A stretch of DNA of 64,000 nt, from positions 2,046,001-2,110,000 of the forward strand of contig JAULSR010000003.1 in the NCBI GenBank assembly GCA_030512295.1. The letters are read 5' to 3'. The notes beneath the pieces were generated by a model. The model was not told where the DNA came from. It saw nothing but the letters and a program-made list of their open reading frames with translations, and did not search any database. Origin of the DNA: Bombardia bombarda (lineage: Eukaryota; Ascomycota; Sordariomycetes; Sordariales; Lasiosphaeriaceae). Both the position numbers and the translations under genes were made by a program. This document shows, piece by piece, positions 12,460 to 24,231 of this stretch (position 1 is its first letter; every line of letters begins with the position of its first letter).

Positions 12460-13020
12460 CTTGTCTGGTGGTTTCCTCTGTGGCTGCGGTGGGTGTGGTA
12501 AGGAGGAAGGTTGCGAGGTGAGGCCACAAACCTGCAAGTGTTTGGTGTAGGCAGCCAGAGACGAGTGGTATCCGTACAGTACTTCACTTCACCGACACAA
12601 CGGAACAGAGCATCTGTAGGGTGCAAGGGGAACTAGTTAGAGTAGGCAGTGTAGGTATGACGCTGCTGCAGGCAGTGCGGGAGGTGCGGGAGGCTGGAAG
12701 GTCAGGCAAGGTCAAACAGGCAAGGCCAAACAGGCAGACAAGCAGGCAATCAATGTACGAATGACGGATGACCATTCAGTGACCACACGACGGTGCCAAG
12801 GAAACGAACGGCCTATCCAACCAGCTGGGCTAGCAATAGGGATAGCACGGATAAGTCGCCCGCCAGTCGCCCAAGAGATGCAAAAGAGCTGCGGATCGTC
12901 GAGATAACTAACCTAGTGCGCACCTCTAGGGATGGTCAGGTGGGTCGAACCCTAGCGTGACGCAGCGGTGCTTGGTGTTTGTTGCAGGGCGGCCGAACTC
13001 GGCAAATGGAAAATCTGACG

Positions 13021-13062
<42 letters not shown>

Positions 13063-14626
13063 CGAGACACGGTGCGAAAAGAACGAAGGTGATGCTGTGG
13101 TCACCGGCCCAGACCGCCGTGGTGCTAGGCGTGTGCCTGAGTTCTGCTGCTACGAACGGGCGGGTAGCAATGTGATGGTAGTCCAAGTCGACAATGGGAG
13201 CCTGGCGGGCGGTATACCTAGGCGGGCCTGTCAAAGGAACGGCTGGCTGGAAGCGATGCAGAAGCAATGGAATTAGGTACAATGTGGTTATGGTTTCGGC
13301 ACCTTTTTAGGCGATGGAGGGGCAGCTTCTGTTTTAACCAGCCCAGCTTCCTTTAAAACGGGACGTCATTAAATGGGCTTGCTTATCAGTATAGGATAGC
13401 AACCCAGCATTGTGGGCAGTATTCTGGGAAGAGAAATCTCTAAATCGAGACAACTGAGAAGGGAAAAGCAGATAGACGCTGTAACGGCTGCTTCGTTTGG
13501 TCACAATTGGCACAAACACAGGCGCTGCATGACTGCATAACTTGGTGATATGATGGCAGTGACTCGCTGTGGATTCCGCCGTGCGATCCATGTCAGTAAA
13601 CAGTACGCTAGGCAGGTACTGTAGGCCCTACGATTACGGGGCTCGCTCTCGCTCATGGCTTCAGTAGATGCGTCAGTTACTGCCGTCAAGTTGATGCTCA
13701 AATCACAGGCGACGGATTCAGTTGTGTGGGCTAGGTTCGCAAAGCAAAACTGAGACCGATTGCAGCAGTGCGGTACGTCGCGGCTTCCATCCTTCAGATC
13801 GTGTCGCATTTCCATTTAGTCTACAGGTTTACACGGGTGCCAAGCTGATTATCGATAAGCCGCGACAGCGCTGGCCCGCCCCTGTTAGAACTAGACCCTG
13901 GAGTGGGGGGCAGGGACAGCTTGGACGCTTTAGCGCTTGTTGAGCAACCATGACGCCAGGAAACGGAGAACTGCTGCTGATCGCCCCGTAGCATCACATG
14001 CAAGACATTCGCATTCACCAAAGAGCGAGAAGCTGCCAAAGACGAGGTGGAATATCGGCTAAGGAGGCAGGCTTTTGGGGCACCGGACTTGCAAAAGGAG
14101 GCTGGGTGGTCATTCACCTTTGCTTACGATTATTGTCCTCCAAATCTGAACTGTGTGAGATAAAACGGGTTTCGCGTCGTTGTCAACTATAACCATAGCC
14201 TAACGTCCTGTGATCGTCTTCTGACTCCTGGGTCCACGAGAACTACTCGGCGGAAGTCGGTAACTGGTTCAAGGCGATGCAGCGAAATTCCCGGATTCCA
14301 GCATCCACTAGTCAGTCTGATCACGAGGTGCAACATCCGATTCACGGATGCATGACTTGCAAGGCACACACATACGGGCAGCACTTTGCATGTGCATTAA
14401 TTTCCCTATTCTAGGAAACCAGAGTATGTAATACTGTAGCTACCTTAGATCCTCCTCAATCATCACATAAATCGCGGTAAAACTACTACACTCCTAGTAT
14501 GCCGAGCCACCAAGTCAATGTAAGATAGACAAACACGCTGCAATCCACGTGGTATCGTCGTCCCATCGCCTTTTAATACACTATAAGCATGGAATACCTA
14601 CCGCCTTATCCAATCGACACTGTTAG
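12460..14626. other. Intergenic with ATG26 promoter and a microsatellite
   Basis: This stretch carries the ATG26 upstream region and, from the other side, the 3' flank of CMR1. A hexanucleotide microsatellite lies at 13022-13062. No convincing gene is present. A GGTTCGA-like word on the minus strand near 12945 lacks the rest of a tRNA. Confidence 0.45.
13022..13062. repeat. (CGACAG)n microsatellite
   Basis: Six perfect copies of CGACAG plus a partial copy in an intergenic stretch. It would read as a Ser-Asp run in one frame, but that frame has no gene context. It is likely length-polymorphic between strains. Confidence 0.9.
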
Positions 14627-16341
14627 TTAAACACGCAAATATGCAACCCCCAATATAGCACAACCAACAAACACCCACCCTCCCCCTCCCCCTCCCTCAC
14701 ATCCACAAACACAACTTCCCACTCCCATTCCCCCCGCCACCCAATCCATCGTAAGGTGGAAATGCGCCACCGCCGGCACAGCCGTGATCCCGTCCCCATC
14801 CAGCTGCGCGAGCTGCTCCCCGTCCGCCGCAAACACATCCACAAACCGATTCATATTCCCAATCACAAACTTCTGCAGCCCATCCCTCGGATGCCTTTGC
14901 CACTGCGGTTTCAAAATAGTAACCCACCGCCCCGTCTGGTTGTTATGCCGTATCTGATGCACCGGCGCCATCTCGTTCCCCGGAATATCATGCCCCGGCT
15001 CCCACTCCCCGGCGTCAGGGAACTCATAAATCTTGATCAGATCGTCGTAGCTTGACGTCGCGATATGCCCCGCGCTGCTCCAGCTCGCGTGCGAGACCGA
15101 CAACCTGGACTCATGCTCGCCCAGCAGCGCCGGATGGCGCAGGTCGCGCCCCTTGCCCGTGATCTTGCGCAGGTCCCAGATCTTGAGCGTGCGGTCCAGC
15201 GACGCCGTCGCAACTAAGTGCGGCTGCGCCGGGTGCAGCGAGAAGCCGCCGATCTTCTGGTCCGTCAAACCCCAAATCTCGGCCTCGGCGGGTTTGGTGC
15301 GCACGTCGTGGCGCCCGAGCGAGCCGTGCAGCGTGGAGAAGATGAGGATGTTGGGGTCTGACGACGGGCTGTCAATGGCGCTGATGGGGAGGTCGTCGTC
15401 GACCTCGGCGGGCGCGAACACCTGCGTCGAGACGCCCTTGGCCAGGTCGAGTTTGCGGATGGACGAGTCGTAGGAGCCCGAGTAGACGGCGTTTGCGTCC
15501 ACGGTGGAGAAGTGGAAGGATGTGATGGTGCGGGAGTGGGTTTTGAAGGCGGATATGACGGGGTCGAGGTAGTCTGGCTCGGCGTCGGGGTCGTCGTCCT
15601 CGACGGTGACTACTTCTTGGGATGCGTCGAAGACGCCCATTTGGCCCTCCTTGTCGCCGGCGAAGATGATGGGCTTGTCTTCTGTTGGGTGGAAGCCTAG
15701 GGCGTAGACGCGCTGTGGGACGATTTTGATGTCTTTGAATGATGTGTTAGTGGGGTTGCATATGCGAGTTGAGCGGGAAACGTCTTACCATTGACAGCCC
15801 ATTTCTCATACAGCTTCAGGCCGCTCATGCGTAGCCTCAAGTCCTTCAGCCCCTTGTCCGTTGTGCCCTCGACATCGTCTTCAGTGAAGGTCCTCACTCC
15901 CGGCCGTGCGCCGCGTGCCTGAAGACCTAGAGCGAGGCCCTTCAGGGAAGCCATGCCATCGATGCCGGCTTCCCACTTGCTGCCCTCGACCTTGATATCG
16001 CCGAGGTTCAGATCGCCGCTGACGCGGAATTTCTTGGCTCTTGCCCTTTCGTTTGCTACTTCGGCCTCCACCTCCAATTTGCGCTTCAACACCTCGGAAC
16101 TGGCATCCAGCCCGGCCAGTCGACTGCTCTGTCGCGTCGGACGAGCCGGCTGCGTCCTCGCGGGTTCGCGTTTGGCGCGCGGTGTGGTTGAGGTCCTTGG
16201 CTTGGATCTTGGGGGCGCAGCCTTGGGGATGATCTTGTCGGCGGTGGTGCTGATGCCGCTCAGGATGGCGTTGTTGTTGGCGATGTTCTCGAGCCGTTTG
16301 CGCTCAAACGCGCTCATGGCGGGCTCCTTTTTGGGTGGCAT
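14627..16341 (-). CDS. cmr1: WD40 DNA damage-binding protein Cmr1, C-terminus probably frameshifted
   Basis: Two exons (16341-15789, 15732-14627) with a 56-nt intron (15788-15733) give 552 aa as sequenced. Cmr1 is a nuclear WD40 protein that associates with chromatin and replication-stress foci. The N-terminal 190 residues are basic (MPPKKEP start; many RAK/RK words), followed by a linker (LRMSGLKLYEKWAVN) and a WD40 propeller with clear blades, for example LVATASLDRTLKIWDLRK and IATSSYDDLIKIYEF. The family normally ends in a GK-LCLWM-type strand. Here the reading frame leaves that peptide at a run of six C (+ strand 14730-14735). The expected ending NGSGKLCLWM followed by TGA lies in the next frame and stops at 14697. 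As written, a 23-residue-longer Gly/Cys-rich tail replaces it. This is either a sequencing undercall or a real frameshift. The gene shares a 424-bp divergent promoter with the Mtf2-like gene. Confidence 0.9.
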
Positions 16342-16765
16342 TTTAGGAGAATTAGTAGATTATGTTTGGGAAACTGAACGACGCAAAATAGTATAAGTAA
16401 TTGACGACAATAAAGAACCAAAAACCAGACGATTGAGACAACGAATTTCGTCCTCAATCTTCACAGCTTTGATGCCAAGGGCGTGGTATGACAGGCGAAA
16501 TCAATTAAACTTTGGGCGCGAACTCTCGCGTTGCAGGGAGACACCTGCCTCGCAGCTCGCGTAATCACGGGTCTCGCCGCGAGTTGCGCCCGTGCTTTTC
16601 GCGAGATGCTAGCTTCAGCAGTATTAGCGTGCTGCATCCCTGTAAACTTTCCGGCTGGCAGGCGGGCATTTTCAATTGGGGACTTTGAGGACTGGGCGAA
16701 TTTTGGATCTCGAGATTTTGAGAGGCTCCTTCAACACCAAAACCAACCAGCCAAAATCCCCAATC
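16342..16765. promoter_or_regulatory. Divergent promoter between CMR1 and the Mtf2-like gene
   Basis: These 424 bp separate two start codons pointing away from each other, so they must hold both promoters and leaders. I see no clear TATA box. The arrangement suggests, but does not prove, shared expression. Confidence 0.5.
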
Positions 16766-18214
16766 ATGGCGCCCACCACTCTCTTACCATTTCTCTACCA
16801 GACACGCACGCTGCAGCGGCTGTCCCGCGCGGGCGCTGGCGTCTCGTCGCAGACAGTATTCCGAGCATTCTTGCACAACTCCCCCCGCAGGCTGCAATAC
16901 ATCAGGGCCCCCAAGCCCGTCAAAGAGGACATGATCCCCTTTGAGCTCCCGCCCGACATACTGGACGAGGAAGTAGACGAAGAGGCCAGACCCACCACCA
17001 CTATAACACCCGTTGAGCGCGAGGCCTTCAACCGCATCTTCCGCGACCTCGCAGAGAAACGAAAGAGACTCAATCCCACCCTCGAGAACTCTGCACCATC
17101 AGCAGACGACCAAGTCGACGTCCCAGACACCGCCACCGACACGCAACCCCGCGCGCGGCGCGACCACCCCCTCGCCCGCACATTCTCAGCCGCCGACCGC
17201 GAGGCCGCCCTCCAGCGCTTCCCCGAGACCCTGCGCGAGGCCGCCCGCCTCGCCATCGGCGGCATCATCGAGGCCGGGGACGACCTTGCCGGCTCCGAGA
17301 CCACAGACGCGGACAGCAACAATCTCCAAAACAGACAGACCGACATGCTCAACGACCTCGAAGTCGGCAGCGAAGCCCAAGCCACCCCCGAGCAAAACGA
17401 ACAGCTCCGCCGCCTCGAGCGCCAGCGCGTCGAGCGCCGCATGCGCGAGGCCAAAACCGACTTTGAGCTCTGGGACGTGCTCGAAGAAGAAGTCTTCGCC
17501 ATGGTCGACCGACTCGCCATCGGCGAACCCAAGAACCACCGTCGCGCCGGCCGCTCCAAGGGCAAAGCCGAACCCCCAGCAACAGCAGAAGACGAAGCCC
17601 TGCCAAAAGAGAAGGAAAAACTCCCCATGCACATCTACGGCCCGCTCTACCCCTCGTACCTGCTCGCCGCGCTCAGCCTCATGGACCGCCAGTTCGCGCG
17701 CTCGTCCCCGCTCGCATTCAGCATCCTGCCGCGCATCAAGAAGCTCGGGCTCGCCAGCTACGTGCTCGGCGTCAGCACCCCGTTCTACAACGCGCTGGCC
17801 GCCATCCACTGGAACCGCCACGGCGACCCGCACGCCGTGTTTGATTTGCTAGAGGAGATGCGCCACGCGGGCATGGTGGGCGACGGCGAGACCATGGCGA
17901 TTATTCGGAGTGTTAAGCAGGAGATTGGCGAGTGTGCGGGGGGCACGTACGGGCCGTTTTTGAAGGAGAGGGCGAGTTTTCCGGATTATGAGTTTACGGT
18001 TGGTGCGCGGGTGCAGTATTGGGAGCAGGCTGTTCGGGGGCATTTGGCGGAGAGGGGGGAGGAGGGTGGGGAGGAGGGGGGCAGGGGATGGTTTTGGTTT
18101 AGGGGTGGGATGGTGAGGTGGTTGGTTTGGGAGGTTTGTAGGAATGGCTGGTGTTGGTTAGATTGGCCATTCCGTTGCCTGTGGCGATGGATGGTGTATT
18201 ATAGTGTAATATAA
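16766..18214 (+). CDS. Mtf2-like mitochondrial gene-expression protein
   Basis: A single-exon frame of 482 aa from the ATG at 16766; the frame is open upstream but has no earlier ATG. Residues 1-40 are Arg/Ser-rich with few acids (LYQTRTLQRLSRAG), as expected of a mitochondrial presequence. The middle is charged and disordered. Residues ~290-420 carry the conserved Mtf2-like C-terminal block (MHIYGPLYPSYLLAALSL, then RIKKLGLASYVLGVSTP and FDLLEEMRHAGMV). Yeast Mtf2/Nam1 links mitochondrial transcription to RNA processing and translation; that role here is inference from family. The last ~50 residues are oddly Trp-rich and come from a TGG/GGG-rich stretch. A run of six G at 18076-18081 may hide a frameshift, so the natural protein may end near 18102. 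Confidence 0.75.
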   Translation: MAPTTLLPFLYQTRTLQRLSRAGAGVSSQTVFRAFLHNSPRRLQYIRAPKPVKEDMIPFELPPDILDEEVDEEARPTTTITPVEREAFNRIFRDLAEKRKRLNPTLENSAPSADDQVDVPDTATDTQPRARRDHPLARTFSAADREAALQRFPETLREAARLAIGGIIEAGDDLAGSETTDADSNNLQNRQTDMLNDLEVGSEAQATPEQNEQLRRLERQRVERRMREAKTDFELWDVLEEEVFAMVDRLAIGEPKNHRRAGRSKGKAEPPATAEDEALPKEKEKLPMHIYGPLYPSYLLAALSLMDRQFARSSPLAFSILPRIKKLGLASYVLGVSTPFYNALAAIHWNRHGDPHAVFDLLEEMRHAGMVGDGETMAIIRSVKQEIGECAGGTYGPFLKERASFPDYEFTVGARVQYWEQAVRGHLAERGEEGGEEGGRGWFWFRGGMVRWLVWEVCRNGWCWLDWPFRCLWRWMVYYSVI

Positions 18215-19220
18215 CGGGCGATGGATGGTAATGGTGTGTTTGCACGGGTTGTGCTCTCTGTGGTTCGACTTGTGAAGGCGGAGCGTTGGAGTGACCTTGA
18301 CTTGGAGACGAATGGCTTGGCTTGAGTTTTCTTGTTGAGAAGCTGCTCGAAGTGCTCGTCATCGCTCAGCCATGTGTTTAGGCTACGATGTCTGCGTATG
18401 CTACCTACGACGTTGGGCTGCTTCAAAATGAGATCAGAGGGTTAGAACTGGCTGCATGTTTGGGCCGGAGCACCGGTTTTGTGGTGGTGTGGTCCCTTGG
18501 CGGAGTGATTGTCTGTCGGTCGCTTCTTCATGGCCCGACACACGACCGGGTGCCAGCACTAATGAGATAGGTTTCTGAACCAGTCAACCACCAATTGCTT
18601 GAAAATTTGGAACTACTAGTTCATTGACAATTACACGTCGGTTTGTTGTCATTTACCTGTTTTTCGTAGCCTTGAAGCAATGCGTGATGCAGTATCCCTG
18701 TCTGCCCGCTCGAGAACCCCTTTTCAACAAGCTGCTATTGACCCCACAACAACATCATTGGGTCTGATGAACATGTTTTAAGCCGGGCCTCAGTCTGATT
18801 CCCGGGTCGATAAACCGTAACCCGACCGCCTGGACAACCTCAGAGGGCAGAATGCGGCGCAGTTCTGTGCATATGGTTGGTCCTCACCTCGGCAAGTCTG
18901 AGGCAAAGCAGTCTCGCCGCTGTCGGTACTCTATGTAGATCAAACCTGACCTTTTGTTTACAACTCTCTCGGATCTTGCTCGCACCAGGGTTACAGCTGG
19001 TTGAGGGAGCATATTAAATCTGTGGACTGGGAACGTTATGCAGGTTGTGATTGAGAAATTTGGACAATCTCAACTCAAAGTTCAAGTCGTTCTCTACATC
19101 TACAAACCGCCCACTCGTTCATTCAAAACACTGCAACGTCGTTACAACTAAAATATCATACAATAAAAAGAAATCAACTCATCACGATAAAACTTACACG
19201 ACCTACGTAACAGCTAGAAA
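18215..19220. other. Intergenic
   Basis: Downstream flank of the Mtf2-like gene and upstream flank of the small + strand gene at 19221. The last 150 bp are A-rich and resemble a fungal leader. No domain or RNA gene was seen. Confidence 0.4.
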
Positions 19221-19517
19221 ATGGTACGCCGCACACTGAGCCACCGCCGCGGCAGCGTCCTCAGTCTGGAAGTCGACCCAGCAGCCGGCAGTCCCAACTT
19301 CACGCCTCCCATCATTCGACGCGCAAGCCAACGAGTAGCACTTCCCTTCTCTCGCCACCATCAGATGAGAAGATCCAGCAGCGTCAGCACTAACAATAGT
19401 CGCTCCTCTAGCATGAGCGGGCGCGGTTGTATGGACAACAATGAGGCAGCCCTCATCATTGATGAAGACTTGGATCCAGTTCCCTGCATCACCCGACAAC
19501 ACGTTAAATCCGGATGA
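19221..19517 (+). CDS. Small Arg/Ser-rich hypothetical protein (98 aa)
   Basis: The ATG at 19221 sits in a good context (GAAAATGG) after an A-rich leader. Its first 40 codons strongly favour C or G in the third position, like the real genes of this window. The protein is basic and Ser-rich, with several RRxS phosphorylation-like sites (RRSSSVS, IIRRAS), then an acidic segment (EAALIIDEDLDPVP). There is no signal peptide or membrane segment. An antisense frame of up to 186 codons (19763-19203, minus) covers the same DNA and is the main competing reading; its codon use is poorer. The + frame could also be the first exon of a longer gene. I do not recognise the product. Confidence 0.35.
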   Translation: MVRRTLSHRRGSVLSLEVDPAAGSPNFTPPIIRRASQRVALPFSRHHQMRRSSSVSTNNSRSSSMSGRGCMDNNEAALIIDEDLDPVPCITRQHVKSG

Positions 19518-21182
19518 AGAAGCCATGAGGATGAAGGAGGAGCTAGCTAGGTCAGCTAGAGATGTTCTAGATAGAGCGATGGATGGGGCAAGCTTGGACA
19601 AGGGGACGACGGGAACTGCCGAGAGACCATAACGTTGATGATGACCTGCAATCCTTGCGGGGTTTCCCTCTTTGGATAGGTTGTGCCTGCATTCTTTACA
19701 ATAGTTCAATTGTCTTTGCATGAGAAACACTAGGTCTGGTAGTACAGCAGAGGCAGTCGTCATTGATATATTCTACCCCAGTTGTTGATACCTTCTTTGT
19801 TAATCTGTGATACAAACTATACAAACTTATTAGTAACACCTCCTATAAATGTCTCGGACCCTTGCCATATGTCTGTGTTCTCGGTACAAGAGCCAAGCGG
19901 TAACCGACACCAACTTCCACAAGCATGGCTGTATGAGATGGCTCAGTGAATACGAAGCTCGTCCGCATTTCTTCAATAACAGGTAGCCGGCAGTAATAAT
20001 GAGCCATGATGGATGCATGTGAGTTACCCCTGAATATCTGCATTGGAGATAAGATTGATGACACGGCATAAGTCATGCACATGCGCTCCATATAGAAAAT
20101 TTCTGCTATTAGACTAGTATATGAGATGCGTACTGCAAAGTCGGGTTGTACAACGACAAGCTAAGAGTTCCGGGGTAATCACCATAGCCAATGGAGATCA
20201 AGATATATGCTGTCGTACCCCTTCTCTGCAGAGTATGCCCGTGTGTGTGTACTACTTATTGTTGATTTGCTGTCTTCATATTTACGAAGCCGGAACCTTA
20301 AGGTAATACATCGTAATAAGCTTAAAGGCAAGTGTGTACAAGGCCTGGCAATCTGCAGTGTTCGTCAGGGGCCGCACTCTCCCTAACCCGACATGGAGGT
20401 AACCCTGATCTGGGGCACGGCAGCTCTTGGCTACTAAAGGTGAAATGAGATCCGATAGGAGTGCAGTATGTCGTCCGTTGTTAGCCGCTGATCATAATTA
20501 CCTATTCAGTCGAGTATTCCGATGACGATGACGAGGCGGCTACTGTTGACGCATGTACTTAGCTATGGGTTGCGCTTATATACACTATGGAATCGATTAC
20601 TCGCATACAACTCTCAAGGTTATCCTAGGATGTCAGCATCAACAATTGCGGAGGTTTTCTATATGTTACTATGGCACATGTGCCTCTCAGGCTACCCGCA
20701 TACCCGTAAGTCTAAATGTTTCCAACACCTGAGTTGCACTCAAGTTTCGCCTTGTCTGTTCCATTTCTACAGACCACCAAAAGAGACACTCCCAGGCAAT
20801 CTTCAACTAGCAAGTGCGTTGGCTTCGCACTGCATCTGCATCTGCAGCAACACCTGGCGTCAAGTCAGAAACCACACAAGCTCACCGTATTATCCAAGCC
20901 AGAGATTACCCATCAGGGATGATCCCAGGAGTGTATGTACTGCAGGCCTCGTGGTTAGCCTGTGGTACGTAAACTGTGCAGATCCGTCTGTTGTGTACGT
21001 CTCTTGGCGTCTCGGGCCATTTAGTCATGCATGTATACCGGGTGCTATTCACCTCGTACACCTTGTACACTTTGGACCCAGGAAGATATAATATTGAAAA
21101 CCATGGACAACTCTCTCCTAATTTGATAATTGGAAGACATTTTGTTAACTTGCTCATCCTGTACTCTTTGATCTGAATTACA
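19518..21182. other. Intergenic, laccase upstream region
   Basis: 1.7 kb of AT-richer DNA before the laccase. A 189-codon + frame at 20522-21091 has no domain, is rich in Cys, His and Trp, and looks like chance. The last 150 bp will be the laccase core promoter and leader. Confidence 0.4.
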
Positions 21183-23274
21183 ATGAAAATGGTGCCACCC
21201 CTTACCCGTCTTGTTTGGAAACTTGCTCTATGCAGCTTAACTGTGGCTGTTCCTTCATCTTTACAGCTACAAGCGAGGCAATCTACCTGCAACACAGCAA
21301 CAAACAGGCAGTGCTGGACCAGTTCGTTCAATGTCAACACCGACTATGAAGCCCATACCCCTTTAACTGGTGTAACCAGATCGGTAGGTAAACCACCTTC
21401 TGCCTGACTTGATATGGTGTTAACTCTTACAGTATACTCTCACTCTCACCGAACACAACAACTGGATTGGTGGCGATGGCCATGCCAAGGTCAAAGCGAT
21501 GCTTGTTAATGGTGAGTACAGTCCTTGTGGATGATGATGAGAGGTTATTGACATCTCCAATACAGACCAATTCCCGGGTAAGAGGCAATCACACTCCAGA
21601 CCATGCTTATTGTTCATCTAACAGTCATTTCTTTCCAACAGGTCCTGCCATCACTGCAGGTAAGTCTCGCTTAACCCTGGTCCGAACACAGATGAACATC
21701 TCAAAGCTTATCCCATACAGACTGGGGAGATAGAATCACGATCAAGGTCGTCAACAACCTGGTGACTAACGGGTCCGTCTCTGCCTCTTCAGTCTTCAAA
21801 ATCACAACTGACCCTGACCAGCACATCAATTCACTACCATGGACTTCGTCAACTGTACACCAACACACAGGATGGTGTCAGTGGCGTGACTGAATGTCCA
21901 ATCCCGCCCGGAAGCAGCAAGACGTATTCCTTCATTGCCCACCAGTATGGGACTGCCTGGTACCATTCCCACTACTCTGCGCAGTATGCCAACGGCGCTC
22001 TTGGCCCCATCGTGATCCACGGGCCAGCATCAGCCAACTACGACATCGACCTGGGCCCGCTGATGATCTCAGACTGGTACTACCCGGCCGCCAACCAGAT
22101 CCTCGCCCACATCAACAACCCCAACACCCCCTACATCCCTGGCTTCCCCGGCTCCCCTCCGCCCAGCGACAACGTCCTCTTCAACGGCAAAAACATCAAC
22201 CCCACCGGCTCCGGCGGCAGCCGCGCCCGATTCACCCTCACACCCGGCAAGAAGCACCTCCTCCGCCTAATCAACCCCTCAGTCCAAAACGCTTTCACCC
22301 TCACCCTCGTCGGCCACACCTTCACCATCATCGCGACCGACTTCGTGCCCATCACGCCCAAGACCGTCACCTCCCTCTTCATCGGCATCGGCCAGCGCTA
22401 CGACGTCATCATCACCGCCAACCAGCCCACCGCCAACTACTGGTTCAACGCGACCTTCTCCGCCACCCCCTGCGGCCAGTCCGCCAACCCCTTCCCCGCC
22501 GCCATCTTCTCCTACACCGGCGCCTCGTCCACCACCAGCCCAACCAGCAGGGGGACCGCCCCGCCCGACAGCCGCTGCTCCGACTCGCACGCCTACACCC
22601 CCGTCGTCGCCCGCTCCGCCCCAAACGTCGCCTCCTTCTCCCCTTCCTCTGCCAACACCCTCAACACCAACGTCGTCATCGACACCACCTCCTCTGCCGC
22701 CCCGCACGTCTACTGGACGGTCAACGACCACCCCATGCGCGTCTCCTGGAACCACCCCACCCTAGAATACGTCCAGAACAGCACTGTGTCCGCCATGGCC
22801 CCCGCCACAAACCTCATCACCGTCCCCTCCGCGCCCAACACGTACACCTTTGTCCTCATCCAAAACAACTTCTCCATCCCCCACCCCATCCACCTGCACG
22901 GCCACGACGTTCTCATTCTGGGCTCATCCCCCGCGCTGTCCAACCCCATCGGCGACAACACCGGCCTGCGCGCATTCAACCCTGCCACGGACGCTGCCTT
23001 GCTTAAGGGCAGCAACCCCGCGAGAAGGGACACGACAATGCTGCCGGCGTGGGGCTGGCTGGCGGTCGCGTACCAGACTAACAATCCGGGCGCGTGGCTG
23101 TTCCACTGTCATATCGCGTGGCACGTGTCGCAGGGGTTGAGCGTGCAGTTCTTGGAGCAGCAGGGGGCGATTTCGTCGGTGATGGATCTGAATGGGCTGA
23201 AGGGGAATTGTGGGAGGTGGAGGGCGTATTACCCTGCGGAGGATCCGTTTGATCAGGATGATTCGGGTATTTAA
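21183..23274 (+). CDS. Secreted laccase (multicopper oxidase)
   Basis: Six exons (21183-21383, 21433-21511, 21566-21577, 21642-21659, 21721-21772, 21822-23274) give 604 aa. Laccases oxidise phenols with reduction of oxygen to water, outside the cell. The N-terminus has a hydrophobic secretion-type stretch after a few charged residues. All four copper signatures are present: HYHGLRQ (His125/127), YHSHYSAQ, HPIHLHGHD, and HCHIAWHVSQGLSVQF near 549. The protein ends in DSGI, matching the DSG-type tail of ascomycete laccases. Exons 3 and 4 are only 12 and 18 nt long; the reading VND-QFPG-PAITA-DWGD across them fits the family exactly. The last intron uses a GTCCGT donor, with an ACTGAC branch site. 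The gene has few close neighbours, and nothing suggests a pigment cluster. Confidence 0.93.
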
Positions 23275-24231
23275 TGTTTTTTTTTTTTTGGTGGTGGTCT
23301 AATTGCAGGTGGTTGTGGTGGTGATGATGTTGTTGATTCGGGAAAGGGGTTAAGTTGTGGGGCATGATGGTTGCCCAGGTAATAATGCTGTGCGCGCAAG
23401 AGCACCTGGTTTCTGGATTTTAGCTTGGGATCTCGATTACTTTTGTGATTAATGGTATTATCAAACACCGAGTTTGATGGAGCGTAATAATAAGGTCATC
23501 CACTTATTGAAAGAGTATTGCTGCATCGTCCTCCCTTTTATGTCAACCGCGACAAGAAGATCACCACGACCGACAGCCATGCCACAACCAGAACATAGAC
23601 CCGAATCCACCTAACCTATATCACATACGGCCATAGATAGTGGAAAACTCGGCATCCCGTCCGCTCTGCCCTAGATAAGCCACTAATCGCCAGACTAGTA
23701 GTTGAGTCGGTGACGACCAGCGAATCCCTGGTGCTGTATGTTTTTGTTCTTTTTTCTCTCTCATTTTTGTCCCGTTCAGAATGATACATACTCTTATGTC
23801 TTTCAATTGTCCAACTTTGGATAGGAACTGTGTTCATTCCATTTTGTTTTGCTCGGCTTTTATGAACCGTGATAGAGCATCCCAGTGGGAGCCCACTCAA
23901 TCTTGGACACAGACGGAACAATCCTCAGCTGTGTGGACCAAGAACCCCTTTTCTACCCCCAGTCAAACAAATCTCAACATCGTCTACTCGTAATTCATGA
24001 CGAACAAGCTCAATGGTCTTCCAATCCGATGTGTCGCAGCCAGAGTTGAATACTCCATGACGCGCGACAGTGGAGATACCTCCGGAGCAAAGGTCCACCA
24101 TCCGCGGGCAACAACGCCTCGTTCACACTCTCACTCAGCTTAAGAGACTACTAAACACATGGTAGGACGTTCCTTTTTCGTTATCATTCAATCTTATTTT
24201 GGTACATCAGCCTCTGACATCATCACCAAAA
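23275..24231. other. Intergenic
   Basis: Laccase 3' flank (a T-run follows the stop) and upstream region of the small gene at 24232. No gene or RNA was recognised. Confidence 0.4.

Noticed and set aside
12935..12960. GGTTCGACCC on the minus strand as a possible tRNA T-arm
   Set aside because: No acceptor stem, D-arm or A-box could be found upstream.
20522..21091. 189-codon + frame before the laccase
   Set aside because: Rich in Cys, His and Trp with no domain; overlaps other chance frames; probably non-coding.
21894..23006. 370-codon + frame overlapping the laccase
   Set aside because: Out-of-frame shadow, His/Pro/Arg-rich; the laccase frame contains all copper motifs.
18215..24231. Secondary-metabolite cluster around the laccase
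   Set aside because: No polyketide synthase, peptide synthetase, terpene cyclase or cluster transcription factor is present nearby.
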